The notes under the pieces: generated by a model
What the model was told of the DNA's origin: nothing
What the model saw: the letters and a program-made list of their open reading frames with translations, nothing else
The model's database searches: none
NCBI GenBank assembly: GCA_913055735.1
Contig: CAJXKD010000001.1
Location: 806,001-870,000, forward strand
DNA: 64,000 nt
Direction: 5' to 3'
Origin: an uncultured Rhodospirillales bacterium
GTDB lineage: Bacteria; Pseudomonadota; Alphaproteobacteria; Rhodospirillales; UBA2165
Translations under genes and position numbers: made by a program
Shown here: piece after piece, positions 9,127 through 18,180 of the stretch
Layout: every line of letters begins with the position of its first letter
Numbering within the stretch: the first letter of the stretch is position 1

Positions 9127-10044
9127 CTAGACCGTTTGCTTCACGAACTCGACCATATCGGCGCTGACCGTTTGGTCCTCAGTGCCGAAACAGAAAATCT
9201 GCGAGACATGATTGTGCCCCCAGAGCTGCTTGAAATGCGGCGCATGGCCGTTGAGGTCAATCAGCTTGGCCGACAGTTGGAACGCTGAGCGCTCAAACGG
9301 CGTCGTCTCCAGTTCACCGACGGTGATCATCACCGGAAAATCCGAATAGGTGATGTTCGTCAGGATATCCTGCTCGTCGTATTTGGACGGATCGTCACCG
9401 TAATAGGCGATCCGGTTGGGTGCCAGGTTCTGCCGGTCGATGGTGTAGGTCCCCGACATGAGGATGGCGCCGGCGAAGCCGGGTCCGTCGGCCGGGTGGA
9501 ACCGCGATTGGAAAGCATACGCCGCGACGTGGATGGCGCCCGCCGATTGGCCCATGATGAAAACCTTCTCGGGATCGCCGCCAAAAGACGCGATGTTCGC
9601 GCGTACCCAGGCCAACGCGCCGCCGACATCTTCGGCGCCCGCCGGCCATTGGCTTTCAGGGGCCAAGCGGTAGGTGGCATTGACGCCAATAATGCCGTTG
9701 GCGGCAAAAACGTTGGCCACGTTCCCATAGATCAGGTCGCCCACCTCATTTTTGTGACCCTGGATCATGCCACCACCATGGAAGAAAATAACCGTCGGTA
9801 GCCCACCGGTTCCCTTCTCCGCCGGTACATGGACGTCGAGGCGTTGGCGCTCATGGCTGCCGTAGGCCTTGTCCTTCTCGACCGTGATCCCCTCCCACCG
9901 GACATCCTTCAGGATCTCGGCATACATGGCCTTGGTGGTTTCGATGATTTCGGGGCTGAATTGCTTGCCGATGGCCTGGATTTTGGCCGCCATCTCCTCC
10001 GGCATCTGGAGCCGGAATCGAAGGGATTGGCTCATTTCGTTCAT
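9127..10044 (-). CDS. alpha/beta hydrolase, HSL-type esterase
   Basis: A 305-residue carboxylesterase of the hormone-sensitive-lipase group. The oxyanion-hole motif HGGG lies in VIFFHGGGMIQG, and the nucleophile elbow is GQSAGA. The likely acid is in the ITVGELETTPFE region and the catalytic histidine in LWGHNHVSQ near the C-terminus. There is no signal peptide, so it is cytoplasmic. The ATG at 10044 is preceded by GGGGAGG. It is the first gene of a pair with the luciferase-like oxidoreductase, which suggests ester cleavage followed by flavin-dependent oxidation; that pathway is inference. Confidence 0.9.
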   Translation of the reverse strand: MNEMSQSLRFRLQMPEEMAAKIQAIGKQFSPEIIETTKAMYAEILKDVRWEGITVEKDKAYGSHERQRLDVHVPAEKGTGGLPTVIFFHGGGMIQGHKNEVGDLIYGNVANVFAANGIIGVNATYRLAPESQWPAGAEDVGGALAWVRANIASFGGDPEKVFIMGQSAGAIHVAAYAFQSRFHPADGPGFAGAILMSGTYTIDRQNLAPNRIAYYGDDPSKYDEQDILTNITYSDFPVMITVGELETTPFERSAFQLSAKLIDLNGHAPHFKQLWGHNHVSQIFCFGTEDQTVSADMVEFVKQTV

Positions 10045-10300
10045 ATCTGCCTCCCCATGGGCATTTCTTATGGCTCACTTCCCGGACTGCCCAAAATCCG
10101 CCACAAAACGGCCATCTGCCGGACATCCGGTCTGTATTTTCTTTAGCCTAGCAGACCTGCTGCCAATTAAGCACGCGATTTGGCACAGGACGGGCGGACA
10201 TAGCCGAAAAGCTGAGGTAACATACGGACCAAAGGGATAAGAATTGATCATGGATAAGCAGTCACAGGTGCGGTCGTGCGATGTCCGGGCCGGAGGACCG

Positions 10301-10660
10301 ATGGAGCAGGGTATGGATCACGTAACACAAAAATCCGAACCGACGTCCCTGGAGGAAGCCATGGAGGCCCTCCGCAAAATCGAGGCGCGACTCGAGACAG
10401 CGTTGGCCGAACGCGCTTCCATGCAGGACGAATTCCATGAGCGCGTCCGCGATTTCGCCCATGATATTAAAAGCGCCCTGGGAGGCGTTGTCGGGTACAG
10501 CCAGTTGCTGAAGAACGATTCGTTGGACACAGAAAAATCGCTTAAATATGCAGATGCGATCCATCGCTCCGCCCTCAGGGTCGTCGACATATGCGACGCC
10601 ATGGTCGAACGCGAAATGGATATGGCCGACGCGGACCAGCCCGCCGCCAGCAATTACTAA
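10301..10660 (+). CDS. HisKA-only protein (histidine kinase dimerisation/phosphoacceptor domain without ATPase)
   Basis: A 119-residue protein made of an N-terminal coiled coil (about residues 18-50) and one HisKA-like helical hairpin. The H-box reads FAHDIKSALGGVVGYSQLL, with the candidate phospho-histidine at about residue 57. No HATPase domain follows: after a second helix the protein ends in a short acidic tail. The start at 10301 is chosen for the GGAGG four bases before it; a TTG at 10244 would add 19 residues. The gene faces the PAS/chemoreceptor pair. It could be a phosphotransfer protein for a kinase encoded elsewhere, or a remnant of a full kinase. I found no frame-shifted ATPase downstream. 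Confidence 0.65.
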   Translation: MEQGMDHVTQKSEPTSLEEAMEALRKIEARLETALAERASMQDEFHERVRDFAHDIKSALGGVVGYSQLLKNDSLDTEKSLKYADAIHRSALRVVDICDAMVEREMDMADADQPAASNY

Positions 10661-10724
10661 GCCAGTTTATATTCAAGGGATATGACGGCCCTGGCAGAAC
10701 AGGGCCACCGCAAACAACCCGGCG

Positions 10725-11993
10725 TTAGACGATCTTCGCCACTTCCTGCGAGAAGGTTTGCATCTCCTCACTCAGCTGCGCGGCATTGTTTCGCAGTATC
10801 TCGGCCGCTTTGCTCACATTTTCCGCCGATACGCGGCTTTGATCCGCGACCTTGCTGACCTCCGTGATGTTCACAGTCACCTCGCGGGTGCCTTCCGAAG
10901 CTTGCTCGACATTGCGCGCAATCTCATTGGTGGCCGCACCTTGTTCCTCGATCGCCGCCGCGATCGCTGTTCCGATCTCATCGATTTCGCCGATCCGCTC
11001 ACCGATCTTAGAGATCGCATCGACCGAACTGCCGGTTGCCGATTGGATCGAGGCGACCTGGGTGCTGATTTCGTCCGTCGCCTTGGACGTCTGGTTGGCC
11101 AAGTTCTTGACCTCGGACGCCACCACCGCGAACCCCTTGCCCGCATCGCCTGCACGCGCGGCCTCGATGGTCGCGTTGAGCGCGAGGAGATTGGTCTGGT
11201 TGGCAATTTCGTTGATCAGGTTGACCACCTCGCCGATGCTCTGCGCGGCGCTGGTGAGACCCCTCACCTGTTCATTGGTTGCCTGCGCCTCGGCGACCGC
11301 ATTAGCTGTCACCTCGGACGATTGCGACACCTGGCGTGAAATCTCGGAAATGGAACTCGACAATTCGGCCGCCGCGCTGGCGACGGTTTGAACATTGGTC
11401 GAGGCCTCTTCCGCCGCCGCGGCCACCGAACTGGAGCGCTCGTTGGTTTGGTGGGCGTTATCGTCGACGCTTTTCGCCGATTCGGTCAGCTCACCAACCG
11501 ACTGCTGCACCGAACCGACCACCGAATTCATGCTTTCCTCGAAGGCCTCGACCACCGAGGCGAAGTTCTTCATCTTCGCGTCGATGGTTTCGGTCGCCGT
11601 ATTGATGGTTTGGCTGGCGAGCTTATAGCTGCCGAGCATGCCTTTTTCGGCGATGTGGCGGAAAAACTTGTTTTCGGACACATACTTCAAACACGTCTGG
11701 GATTCCCGCACATAGGCTTCCATCCGATCGATCATATCGTTAATGGCGTGATACAGCGGTGCGAACTGATCGTCGTTATCGATGCCGATCACGCGCTGTT
11801 CCAAATCGCCGCGCACGGCGCTTTCACAGACGCTGACGGCGCGCTGGATGGACGTGGAGAGATCAGGCGCCGGTTGAGGCGCAGCATCGGGCTCGACACC
11901 CGCATCGTTGGCCGGCGCGACGTCCTGATTGGCAGGCGTCTCGGCGTCGGCCTCGGGCTCTTTATCAGATAAGACTCGCAATAAATTCTTCAT
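10725..11993 (-). CDS. soluble methyl-accepting chemotaxis protein
   Basis: A 422-residue cytoplasmic chemoreceptor with no membrane segments. Residues 1-50 are an acidic, alanine/proline-rich linker. About 50-150 is a HAMP-like helical region (GDLEQRV, then [15 protein letters not shown]). The rest is the signalling hairpin, whose conserved tip has [21 protein letters not shown] and [13 protein letters not shown], the CheA/CheW contact region. There is no CheR-docking pentapeptide at the C-terminus. The ATG lies inside the preceding PAS gene, with an AGGA site eight bases ahead, giving a 29-base out-of-frame overlap. The PAS protein is its probable sensory partner. Confidence 0.93.
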   Translation of the reverse strand: MKNLLRVLSDKEPEADAETPANQDVAPANDAGVEPDAAPQPAPDLSTSIQRAVSVCESAVRGDLEQRVIGIDNDDQFAPLYHAINDMIDRMEAYVRESQTCLKYVSENKFFRHIAEKGMLGSYKLASQTINTATETIDAKMKNFASVVEAFEESMNSVVGSVQQSVGELTESAKSVDDNAHQTNERSSSVAAAAEEASTNVQTVASAAAELSSSISEISRQVSQSSEVTANAVAEAQATNEQVRGLTSAAQSIGEVVNLINEIANQTNLLALNATIEAARAGDAGKGFAVVASEVKNLANQTSKATDEISTQVASIQSATGSSVDAISKIGERIGEIDEIGTAIAAAIEEQGAATNEIARNVEQASEGTREVTVNITEVSKVADQSRVSAENVSKAAEILRNNAAQLSEEMQTFSQEVAKIV

Positions 11994-12492
11994 AGGATTT
12001 TCCTGCGGCAGTCAATTGATCGACGACCATTTGGAAGGAGGCTTCCATGCCTTCCTTGCGGTTGGAAAAAGATTGCTCTTTTTTCAACAAGGCGTCGTAC
12101 AACGGAATGATGGTCTTTTCGACAACCTCGCGGTTGGGCACCCGCCGGTTGGAGTGATAGCCGATGATATTTTTGTTGGCGTCATAGGACGGCGTCACGT
12201 GCGCCAATACCCAATAGTGATCACCATTGATCGAGCGGTTGATCACATAGGCGAAAATTTCTCCACCCTGCCCAATCGTGTCCCAAAGCAACTTGAACAC
12301 GCAGCGCGGCATATGAGGATGGCGGATAATACTGTGGGGGGCGCCAATCGCTTCCTCCTCGGTCATCCCGGCGACACGGAGAAAGACGCTGTTGGCGTAG
12401 GTGATATGTCCCTTGAGGTCTGTCTTACTAACGATGAGCTCATCATCGTCGAAGAACCGTTCAACGCCGGTCAGAGATACGTCTTTAGACAT
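11965..12492 (-). CDS. Aer-type PAS domain protein
   Basis: A 175-residue protein dominated by a PAS domain closely resembling that of the redox/aerotaxis receptor Aer. Landmarks are [19 protein letters not shown], the [10 protein letters not shown] block, the [13 protein letters not shown] block with the tryptophan of the FAD pocket, and GYHSNRR. In Aer this domain binds FAD, so redox or oxygen sensing is the natural guess. The C-terminal 40 residues are helical. Unlike Aer it has no membrane anchor or signalling domain of its own. Its 3' end overlaps the chemoreceptor gene by 29 bases in another frame, so the two behave like an Aer receptor split into two chains. Confidence 0.88.
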   Translation of the reverse strand: MSKDVSLTGVERFFDDDELIVSKTDLKGHITYANSVFLRVAGMTEEEAIGAPHSIIRHPHMPRCVFKLLWDTIGQGGEIFAYVINRSINGDHYWVLAHVTPSYDANKNIIGYHSNRRVPNREVVEKTIIPLYDALLKKEQSFSNRKEGMEASFQMVVDQLTAAGKSYEEFIASLI

Positions 12493-12682
12493 GGCAAGTT
12501 CCCATTATTCGGCTGGCGGCGGATTTCCGAAGGAATGCCGGACGCAGCAGATAGGCCTTTCCTATCCCCACGTGTTAACCACAGGGTCTATGTGGGAACT
12601 GAGCCGGCCCGTGACAATCCCGGCCGCACTTCGTTAACGGCAGAAATGTCCCGTTTTTGATATTGAGAATGGCTCTCAGAGC

Positions 12683-13603
12683 CTAGCTTGCACTGGCCTT
12701 CGGCCGGTAATTCGCAAGCACCACGGCAATTACGATCAAAATGAACCCGCCGACGACGTTAAGACTTATGGGTTCCGACAGCAGCCAGGCGGCAATAAGG
12801 ACCGCCGTAACCGGGTTCATGCCGACCGTGACGGCCGCCTGGGTGGGGGTAATGAGTTGGAGGGCCTTGCCCCACGACGCCATCATCATGGAGGCACCGG
12901 GGATTGCCAGCATCAGGACTATGAACCAGCCCGTCAGGCCGAAATCCAAGGACCCCGTGAGCGGCTCGGCAAAAAACAGCGCCACAACGAAAAGCAGGCT
13001 CGAGCCCATCAGCATGGCATAGACGTTAACCGGCATGGTCCCATAGCGGATCAGGTATTTGCGCGAGAAAACGTTGAAGGTACTGGCCGACATCATGCCC
13101 AGGAACATGAAGAAGTCGCCCCGCAAGGCGTTGGGCGCGACAACTTCTACCCGTTCGCCGAGGACCACCACGGCACCGGCAATGGCAACCAGAACGCCTA
13201 ACGCCTTAAGCCAGGTGAGTTTCTCCACCCGGAACAAGGTCGCGAGAACGACCGTGCCGATGGGGATGGAACCGAAAATAATGGCGCCGCGGGCCGACGT
13301 CGTATCCTCTAGGGCGCGGGCAAAAAAGAAAGGAAAGCAGGCGAACATGATAACGCCGAGCCCAAGGATCGGCAGCCAGTCAGCACGCGCGATCTTGGGC
13401 AGACCAATGCGCGCCATCATGAACAGCAACAAAACCGCGCCGCCGATGAAATAGCGGACGCTGGCAAGCGACATGGGATCGGTTTCGTTGATAATAAGCC
13501 GGGTCAGCGCCACCGTCATGCCGCCGAGACTGGACGCGGTACACCCGAACAGAATACCGAGGAGCGTTGTTTTCAGCGCCGAAGGCTCGGAGGAGTCACC
13601 CAC
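12683..13603 (-). CDS. DMT-superfamily (EamA) transporter
   Basis: A 306-residue inner-membrane protein with about ten hydrophobic helices arranged as two EamA repeats, typical of drug/metabolite exporters of this family. The first repeat includes the SLASVRYFIGGAVLLLF region, the second a GMNPVTAVLIAAWLL region (both given in part). The GTG start at 13603 lies six bases after the mtnA stop, so it is probably translated from the mtnA transcript. The substrate is unknown; amino acid or nucleoside metabolite export would fit the family and the neighbour, but this is inference. Confidence 0.9.
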   Translation of the reverse strand: MGDSSEPSALKTTLLGILFGCTASSLGGMTVALTRLIINETDPMSLASVRYFIGGAVLLLFMMARIGLPKIARADWLPILGLGVIMFACFPFFFARALEDTTSARGAIIFGSIPIGTVVLATLFRVEKLTWLKALGVLVAIAGAVVVLGERVEVVAPNALRGDFFMFLGMMSASTFNVFSRKYLIRYGTMPVNVYAMLMGSSLLFVVALFFAEPLTGSLDFGLTGWFIVLMLAIPGASMMMASWGKALQLITPTQAAVTVGMNPVTAVLIAAWLLSEPISLNVVGGFILIVIAVVLANYRPKASAS

Positions 13604-13609
13604 GCCAGT

Positions 13610-14734
13610 TCAGCCGCCCGCTGACTTTGGGGCAAATTCAGGATAGAGGCCGGCCAGTCCCTGTTCCGAAGCTGCGCAAACGCCGCGTTCCGTCACCAGG
13701 CCGCTCACCAGCCGGGCCGGTGTCACGTCGAATGCATAATTGGCAGCAGGGCTGCCGTCCGGCGTGATGGTGATATCGGCGATGTCCCCCGACGCCGTGC
13801 GCCCGGTAAGCACCGTAACCTCGGCCGCGTCGCGCTCCTCGATGGGAATTTCGGCCACACCGTCCCGCACCGTCCAATCGATGGTCGGGCCCGGCAGCGC
13901 GACATAGAACGGTACGCCGTTGTCATGGGCTGCCAGCGCTTTCAGATAGGTGCCGATCTTGTTGGCGACATCCCCGGTCCGCGTCGTCCGATCGGTCCCC
14001 GTGATGCACAGATCGACCATGCCGTGCTGCATCAGATGACCGCCGACGTTATCAACGATGACCGTGTGCGGCACCCCATGCTGATTCAATTCCCAGGCTG
14101 TCAAGCTGGCCCCTTGATTGCGCGGCCGGGTTTCATCCACCCAAACATGGACCGGAATCCCGGCATCATGGGCCTTATAGATGGGCGCCAGCGCGGTACC
14201 CCAATCGACCGTCGCCAACCAGCCCGCGTTGCAATGGGTCAGAACGTTGACACGCTCGGGCTTGCCCCTTTTTTCCCAGGCGCCGCGGATCAGCGGCAGG
14301 CCATGATCGCCAATGGACGAGCAAATCTCCACGTCGTCGTCGCAGATTTCCGCGGCGCGCCGGTAGGCCGCCTCAACACGCCGTTCCGCCGGGAGATTGG
14401 TCAAGACGGCGAGCACGTCATCGAGCGCCCAGCGTAAATTGACCGCCGTCGGCCGTGTTGCCATCAACGTATTGTAGGCTGCTGTGAGATTGCCGTCGGA
14501 CGGATCGGCGCGCATGGCCAGCGCCATCCCGTAGGCCGCCGTCGCCCCAATCAGCGGCGCGCCTCGCACCCACATGTCGCGGATCGCCGTTGCAGCGTCC
14601 GCCATCGTCTCCAGCCGGACAGTGAGAAAAGCGTGCGGCAGTTTGGTTTGATCGATGATCTCTACTGCACCAATGCCGCCATCAGCGTCGTCCGCCAGCC
14701 AGATGGTGCGATAGGGGGTTCCGGAAATTTTCAT
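13610..14734 (-). CDS. mtnA: S-methyl-5-thioribose-1-phosphate isomerase
   Basis: A 374-residue isomerase that converts methylthioribose-1-phosphate to methylthioribulose-1-phosphate in methylthioadenosine recycling. Family motifs are [22 protein letters not shown] with the catalytic cysteine at about residue 168, and [19 protein letters not shown] with the catalytic aspartate at about 248. Length fits the family. It lies near mtnP, which makes its precursor, but is separated from it by the atypical lipoprotein gene. Genes for the later steps of the classic methionine salvage route (mtnB, C, D, E) are not in the window. An EamA transporter gene follows six bases downstream. Confidence 0.95.
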   Translation of the reverse strand: MKISGTPYRTIWLADDADGGIGAVEIIDQTKLPHAFLTVRLETMADAATAIRDMWVRGAPLIGATAAYGMALAMRADPSDGNLTAAYNTLMATRPTAVNLRWALDDVLAVLTNLPAERRVEAAYRRAAEICDDDVEICSSIGDHGLPLIRGAWEKRGKPERVNVLTHCNAGWLATVDWGTALAPIYKAHDAGIPVHVWVDETRPRNQGASLTAWELNQHGVPHTVIVDNVGGHLMQHGMVDLCITGTDRTTRTGDVANKIGTYLKALAAHDNGVPFYVALPGPTIDWTVRDGVAEIPIEERDAAEVTVLTGRTASGDIADITITPDGSPAANYAFDVTPARLVSGLVTERGVCAASEQGLAGLYPEFAPKSAGG

Positions 14735-14790
14735 GGAACGCGCTTATAGCGCAACAAACCGGTCCACACCATCATGGATGTCGCGTCCGC

Positions 14791-16398
14791 TTATCTCAAT
14801 TGATCCCATAAAAAGCGGGCCATTTCGCGCCGGTAAATATCGCTATGGGACCCGCCTCCGGTAAAGGCCGACCGGCAATTGACCATCTCACTGACGTCGA
14901 AGACGTGAACAGGGGCTCCATTCAGGCGTTCATGAGGTGTCCGGTCTGCAAACGCCGTATTGCACGAGGCAAATCCATAATTCAGGGAGCTACCCCGTGA
15001 ACGGGCTCGGCTACAATCAACGAAGTTGCCATACGTGCCAGTCGATCCCGGAGCACAAACCTTGTCATATCCTTTCGCGCTGCCGGCGTAAGTGCCCCAA
15101 AATGCCGTATCAACGGCCTCGTCAAATTCGGACGACGTAACCGTGACACGTAGATTCCTGTTAGCAATGCTCGGATGCAATTTGTCGAGCTCCTTTTCGT
15201 CGACAAAAAGCTCTTCAATCTTAAACGCACCCTGAAGCGCTACGAACTGATCTCCCTTCCGGAAATTCAGCATCTGCGGCACCGCCCGTGCCGCTTCGCG
15301 TCGGGTGTTTAGAACCCGATTTTCCGTGACCGATGCCATAAGAGCACGAGCACCGAAACTATGGCCTACCAGAACGATCTTCGGCCCCCCATTGTTGGAG
15401 GTACCATTGCGAACGGGCAGCACGACATGTTCGATAAGCGCGCGCAACCACGTTATCCCGACTTCCTTGGCATCATTGGCTTTGTTCGGAAAACTGATTG
15501 CCCGAACCAACGCTGGCGGCAACGGCAACAAGGGGCTCAACTCCCAATCCGATGCCCAGGTCACGCCGATCAATAAGGGTCGGAAGCGGCACTCCGGGAC
15601 TTCTTTATTCTTTTCCCCACAGCCACCGTGTACTGCTTTACGTTTCTCATCAACTTCATCGAGCATATGTCCGATGATGCTGTTGAAGTTCTGGACAGCC
15701 TCACCTTGAGGCGTATTCCATCCCATGACGATCACGAAGATATGGGAGATTGGCGGAACTTTGCTTTTCTCGTCCGTTCTCAAATCCGCCTCGAGCGACT
15801 TCTTCAAATCGGCGAGTGCGATCCAGCTTTGTTCAAAGGCGCCGGAAACGCTGAATTTTTCACCTGCCGACGCATCATCCCCACTAATTTCACAGCGGCT
15901 AAACATTCCCTGTGCGGCATCATGTGTGTCGCCCTTGTCACTCGGCGGCAGCAGCGAATAGACGGCACAGGATTTGATACGGTGAGGGAAAACGGCGTTC
16001 GCGTCGTTTACATCCGAGTATCGCATTACATGGGTAATCAAATGCGATTTGGGATTTGTCATCAACGCCCTTTGAATCTTGGTGGACGGTCTCCCCTCTG
16101 GAAGCGTCAACAATTCGGGTTCGACGCGTGGCCCGTTAACTTTCTGTTGGCGGCTTTTTTCAATGCCAACGATGTATCCCGGGAACCGGAAGCCGACACC
16201 GTTGGGATAAAGAACGGCGCGGTGAAACTCACGATGATCCGCGCCCCAGAAATTATTCTTTATCCCGAATTTTTCTTCTGACTTGTCGAGCATGGTAGGT
16301 AATTCGCCGCAAGCCGTCAGTACAACAGATAGTAGCGCCAGCATCGAGACGATTCTTCCGTGCCGCGCCAAAGACGTTCCCAAAAATGCCGATGACAT
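14791..16398 (-). CDS. lipoprotein with alpha/beta-hydrolase fold, orphan
   Basis: A 535-residue predicted lipoprotein. The signal peptide ends in the lipobox LTAC (cysteine at about residue 30). A central alpha/beta-hydrolase core has a strand HIFVIVMGWN, a second strand LLIGVTWASDW, and the nucleophile elbow VLVGHSFGARALM. The C-terminal histidine could be in GGGSHSDIYRREM. The start at 16398 has GGGAGGGG ahead of it; longer in-frame starts do not. By eye the gene is less GC-rich than its neighbours and contains many AT-ending codons, and it separates mtnP from mtnA. Both facts suggest insertion by transfer. The substrate is unknown; a lipase/esterase facing the periplasm is the cautious reading. 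Confidence 0.75.
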   Translation of the reverse strand: MSSAFLGTSLARHGRIVSMLALLSVVLTACGELPTMLDKSEEKFGIKNNFWGADHREFHRAVLYPNGVGFRFPGYIVGIEKSRQQKVNGPRVEPELLTLPEGRPSTKIQRALMTNPKSHLITHVMRYSDVNDANAVFPHRIKSCAVYSLLPPSDKGDTHDAAQGMFSRCEISGDDASAGEKFSVSGAFEQSWIALADLKKSLEADLRTDEKSKVPPISHIFVIVMGWNTPQGEAVQNFNSIIGHMLDEVDEKRKAVHGGCGEKNKEVPECRFRPLLIGVTWASDWELSPLLPLPPALVRAISFPNKANDAKEVGITWLRALIEHVVLPVRNGTSNNGGPKIVLVGHSFGARALMASVTENRVLNTRREAARAVPQMLNFRKGDQFVALQGAFKIEELFVDEKELDKLHPSIANRNLRVTVTSSEFDEAVDTAFWGTYAGSAKGYDKVCAPGSTGTYGNFVDCSRARSRGSSLNYGFASCNTAFADRTPHERLNGAPVHVFDVSEMVNCRSAFTGGGSHSDIYRREMARFLWDQLR

Positions 16399-16446
16399 AC
16401 ACCCCTCCCACACCTCGCGTTTGCCGCGAATGAATTGATACTTTTT

Positions 16447-16475
16447 ATAGTATTTAGATGCCGTATTACTGGCAA
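16447..16475 (-). promoter_or_regulatory. sigma-70-like promoter for the lipoprotein hydrolase
   Basis: On the minus strand, TTGCCA (16475-16470) and TACTAT (16452-16447) are separated by exactly 17 bases, matching five and four positions of the sigma-70 consensus. The region is AT-rich and lies about 50 bases ahead of the start at 16398, in the 149-base gap after mtnP. It would give the inserted gene its own transcription. Confidence 0.45.
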
Positions 16476-16547
16476 CTATTATGCGTCTCAACGGAAAAAT
16501 TCGAAAAGGGAAGCGACCGCGCCTTCCGTAGCGTGGACATTTTCACG

Positions 16548-17435
16548 CTATCGGTTGAGCACCCGACCGGCCACGGCTTCGAGCTTTTTCATCATGGCGG
16601 GATCGCGCGCATCGGGCGCGGTAATCAGCGCCGTTTCCAAGGCCCGGTGGCAACCGTGATCGCAGATCTCCGCGCGGCCCGCGAGACGCGGCGCCACGTC
16701 CTTGACCAACGCGCGGCCTTTGTCGGCATTGTCGAGCAGCACCTTGATGATCGCCTCGACGGTGACATGGTCATGATCCGGATGCCAACAGTCGTAATCG
16801 GTGACCATGGCGACGGTCGCGTAACACATCTCCGCTTCGCGGGCGAGTTTGGCTTCGGGCATGTTGGTCATGCCGATGACGTCACAGCCCCAACTCCGAT
16901 ACATCTCCGATTCCGCGAGCGTAGAAAATTGCGGGCCTTCCATGGTGAGATAGGTGCCGCCCCGCTGGATGTTGATCCCCAGCGCCTTGCAACTTTCCTC
17001 AAGCGCGTCACCGAGACGGCCGCACACCGGATGGCCGAACCCGATATGCGCCACCAAACCCGTGCCGAAAAAGGACTTCACCCTGGCAAACGTCCGGTCG
17101 ATGAACTGGTCGACGATAACGAACGTTCCCGGCGCCAAGTCCTCACGAAACGAACCGCATGCCGACAAGGAAATGATCTCGGTAGCCCCCGCGCGTTTGA
17201 GGGCATCGATGTTGGCGCGGAAATTCAACTCCGACGGCGGGATGCGGTGGCCGCGCCCATGACGCGGCAGGAACACCAACTGCAACCCCTCCAACTCGCC
17301 AAACAGCAGTTCGTCCGAGGGATCACCGAAGGGGCTATCGATCTTTTGCCAGCGTGTGTTGGTCAGTCCATCGATCTCGTAGAGACCGCTGCCGCCAATA
17401 ACCCCGATAACCGGACGTGTTCCGGACTCCGCCAT
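16548..17435 (-). CDS. mtnP: S-methyl-5'-thioadenosine phosphorylase
   Basis: A 295-residue purine-nucleoside-phosphorylase-family enzyme that splits methylthioadenosine into adenine and methylthioribose-1-phosphate. Motifs: GVIGGSGLYEIDGL at the N-terminus (phosphate site), PRHGRGHRIPPSE, ISLSACGSFRED, and TMEGPQFSTLAESEMYR with GMTNMPEAKLAREAE. These are characteristic of MtnP rather than PNP. The ATG follows GGGAG. It lies downstream of the cyclophilin and cytochrome bc1 genes on the same strand, and upstream of mtnA, which uses its product. Confidence 0.95.
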   Translation of the reverse strand: MAESGTRPVIGVIGGSGLYEIDGLTNTRWQKIDSPFGDPSDELLFGELEGLQLVFLPRHGRGHRIPPSELNFRANIDALKRAGATEIISLSACGSFREDLAPGTFVIVDQFIDRTFARVKSFFGTGLVAHIGFGHPVCGRLGDALEESCKALGINIQRGGTYLTMEGPQFSTLAESEMYRSWGCDVIGMTNMPEAKLAREAEMCYATVAMVTDYDCWHPDHDHVTVEAIIKVLLDNADKGRALVKDVAPRLAGRAEICDHGCHRALETALITAPDARDPAMMKKLEAVAGRVLNR

Positions 17436-17509
17436 GCGTCTTCTCCCGCCTTACATTTTCAGAATTATCACCGGACGCGTCGAAACGGGCCGACACGCAT
17501 GCAGGCAGA

Positions 17510-18109
17510 CTATTTTAGGATTTCCGCTTTCTCAACCACAACCGGCTCCTGCGGCACGTCTTGTGGAAACGGCCCGCCGGGTCCCGTCGGCGCGCGGCTG
17601 ATCCGGCCGACGATATTCATCCCATCGATGACCCGGCCAAACGCGGTGTAGCCCCAACCCGCCCCGGATTTCGACACATGATCGAGAGCGCCGTTGAATC
17701 GCATATTGATATAGAACTGCGCGGTTGCCGAATGCGGATCCGAGGTGCGTGCCATGGCAACGGTACCACGCTCGTTGGACAAGGCCGTGTCGGCCTCGTT
17801 GCGGATCGGCGCCCGGGTCGGCTTCTGCTGGAATTGCGGCGTAAATCCACCGCCCTGAACCACGAAACCGGGAATAACACGGTGAAAGATCGTGCCGTCG
17901 TAAAACCCGTCCCGTACATACTGTAGGAAATTATCCACGGTTTGCGGTGCCAGGTCCGGTTCCAGTTCCAGAGTGAATTCACCGGCATTTGTGATGAAGC
18001 GAACCTTGGGTTTACCGGCCGCGATTGCGTCAGACGACATCACCGTCACCACGAAAAGAGCCGCAATTAAACAAACAAACCGCCCGCAGAAGCGATCGAG
18101 ATAGGCCAT
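17510..18109 (-). CDS. exported peptidyl-prolyl cis-trans isomerase (cyclophilin type)
   Basis: A 199-residue cyclophilin with a cleavable-looking signal peptide (hydrophobic residues about 10-27, ending SSDAIAAG), so it probably folds proteins in the periplasm. The active-site arginine and neighbours are in FHRVIPGFVVQGG, and the QFYIN and AFGRVIDGM segments complete the prolyl pocket. The ATG at 18109 is chosen over an upstream in-frame codon because GGGAGGAAG lies just before it. It sits 71 bases downstream of petC on the same strand; a role in periplasmic maturation next to cytochrome c1 is plausible but unproven. Confidence 0.93.
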   Translation of the reverse strand: MAYLDRFCGRFVCLIAALFVVTVMSSDAIAAGKPKVRFITNAGEFTLELEPDLAPQTVDNFLQYVRDGFYDGTIFHRVIPGFVVQGGGFTPQFQQKPTRAPIRNEADTALSNERGTVAMARTSDPHSATAQFYINMRFNGALDHVSKSGAGWGYTAFGRVIDGMNIVGRISRAPTGPGGPFPQDVPQEPVVVEKAEILK

Positions 18110-18180
18110 GAGCTTCCTCCCAAAATGGCTGTGGGCGGCAATCGCCGCCCACATTTTTCATTCGGCCCTCACTGCTAAAC

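Noticed and set aside
10180..10205. Possible sigma-54 promoter (TTTGGCACAGG)
   Set aside because: The -24 half is present, but no TTGC-type -12 half at the right spacing.
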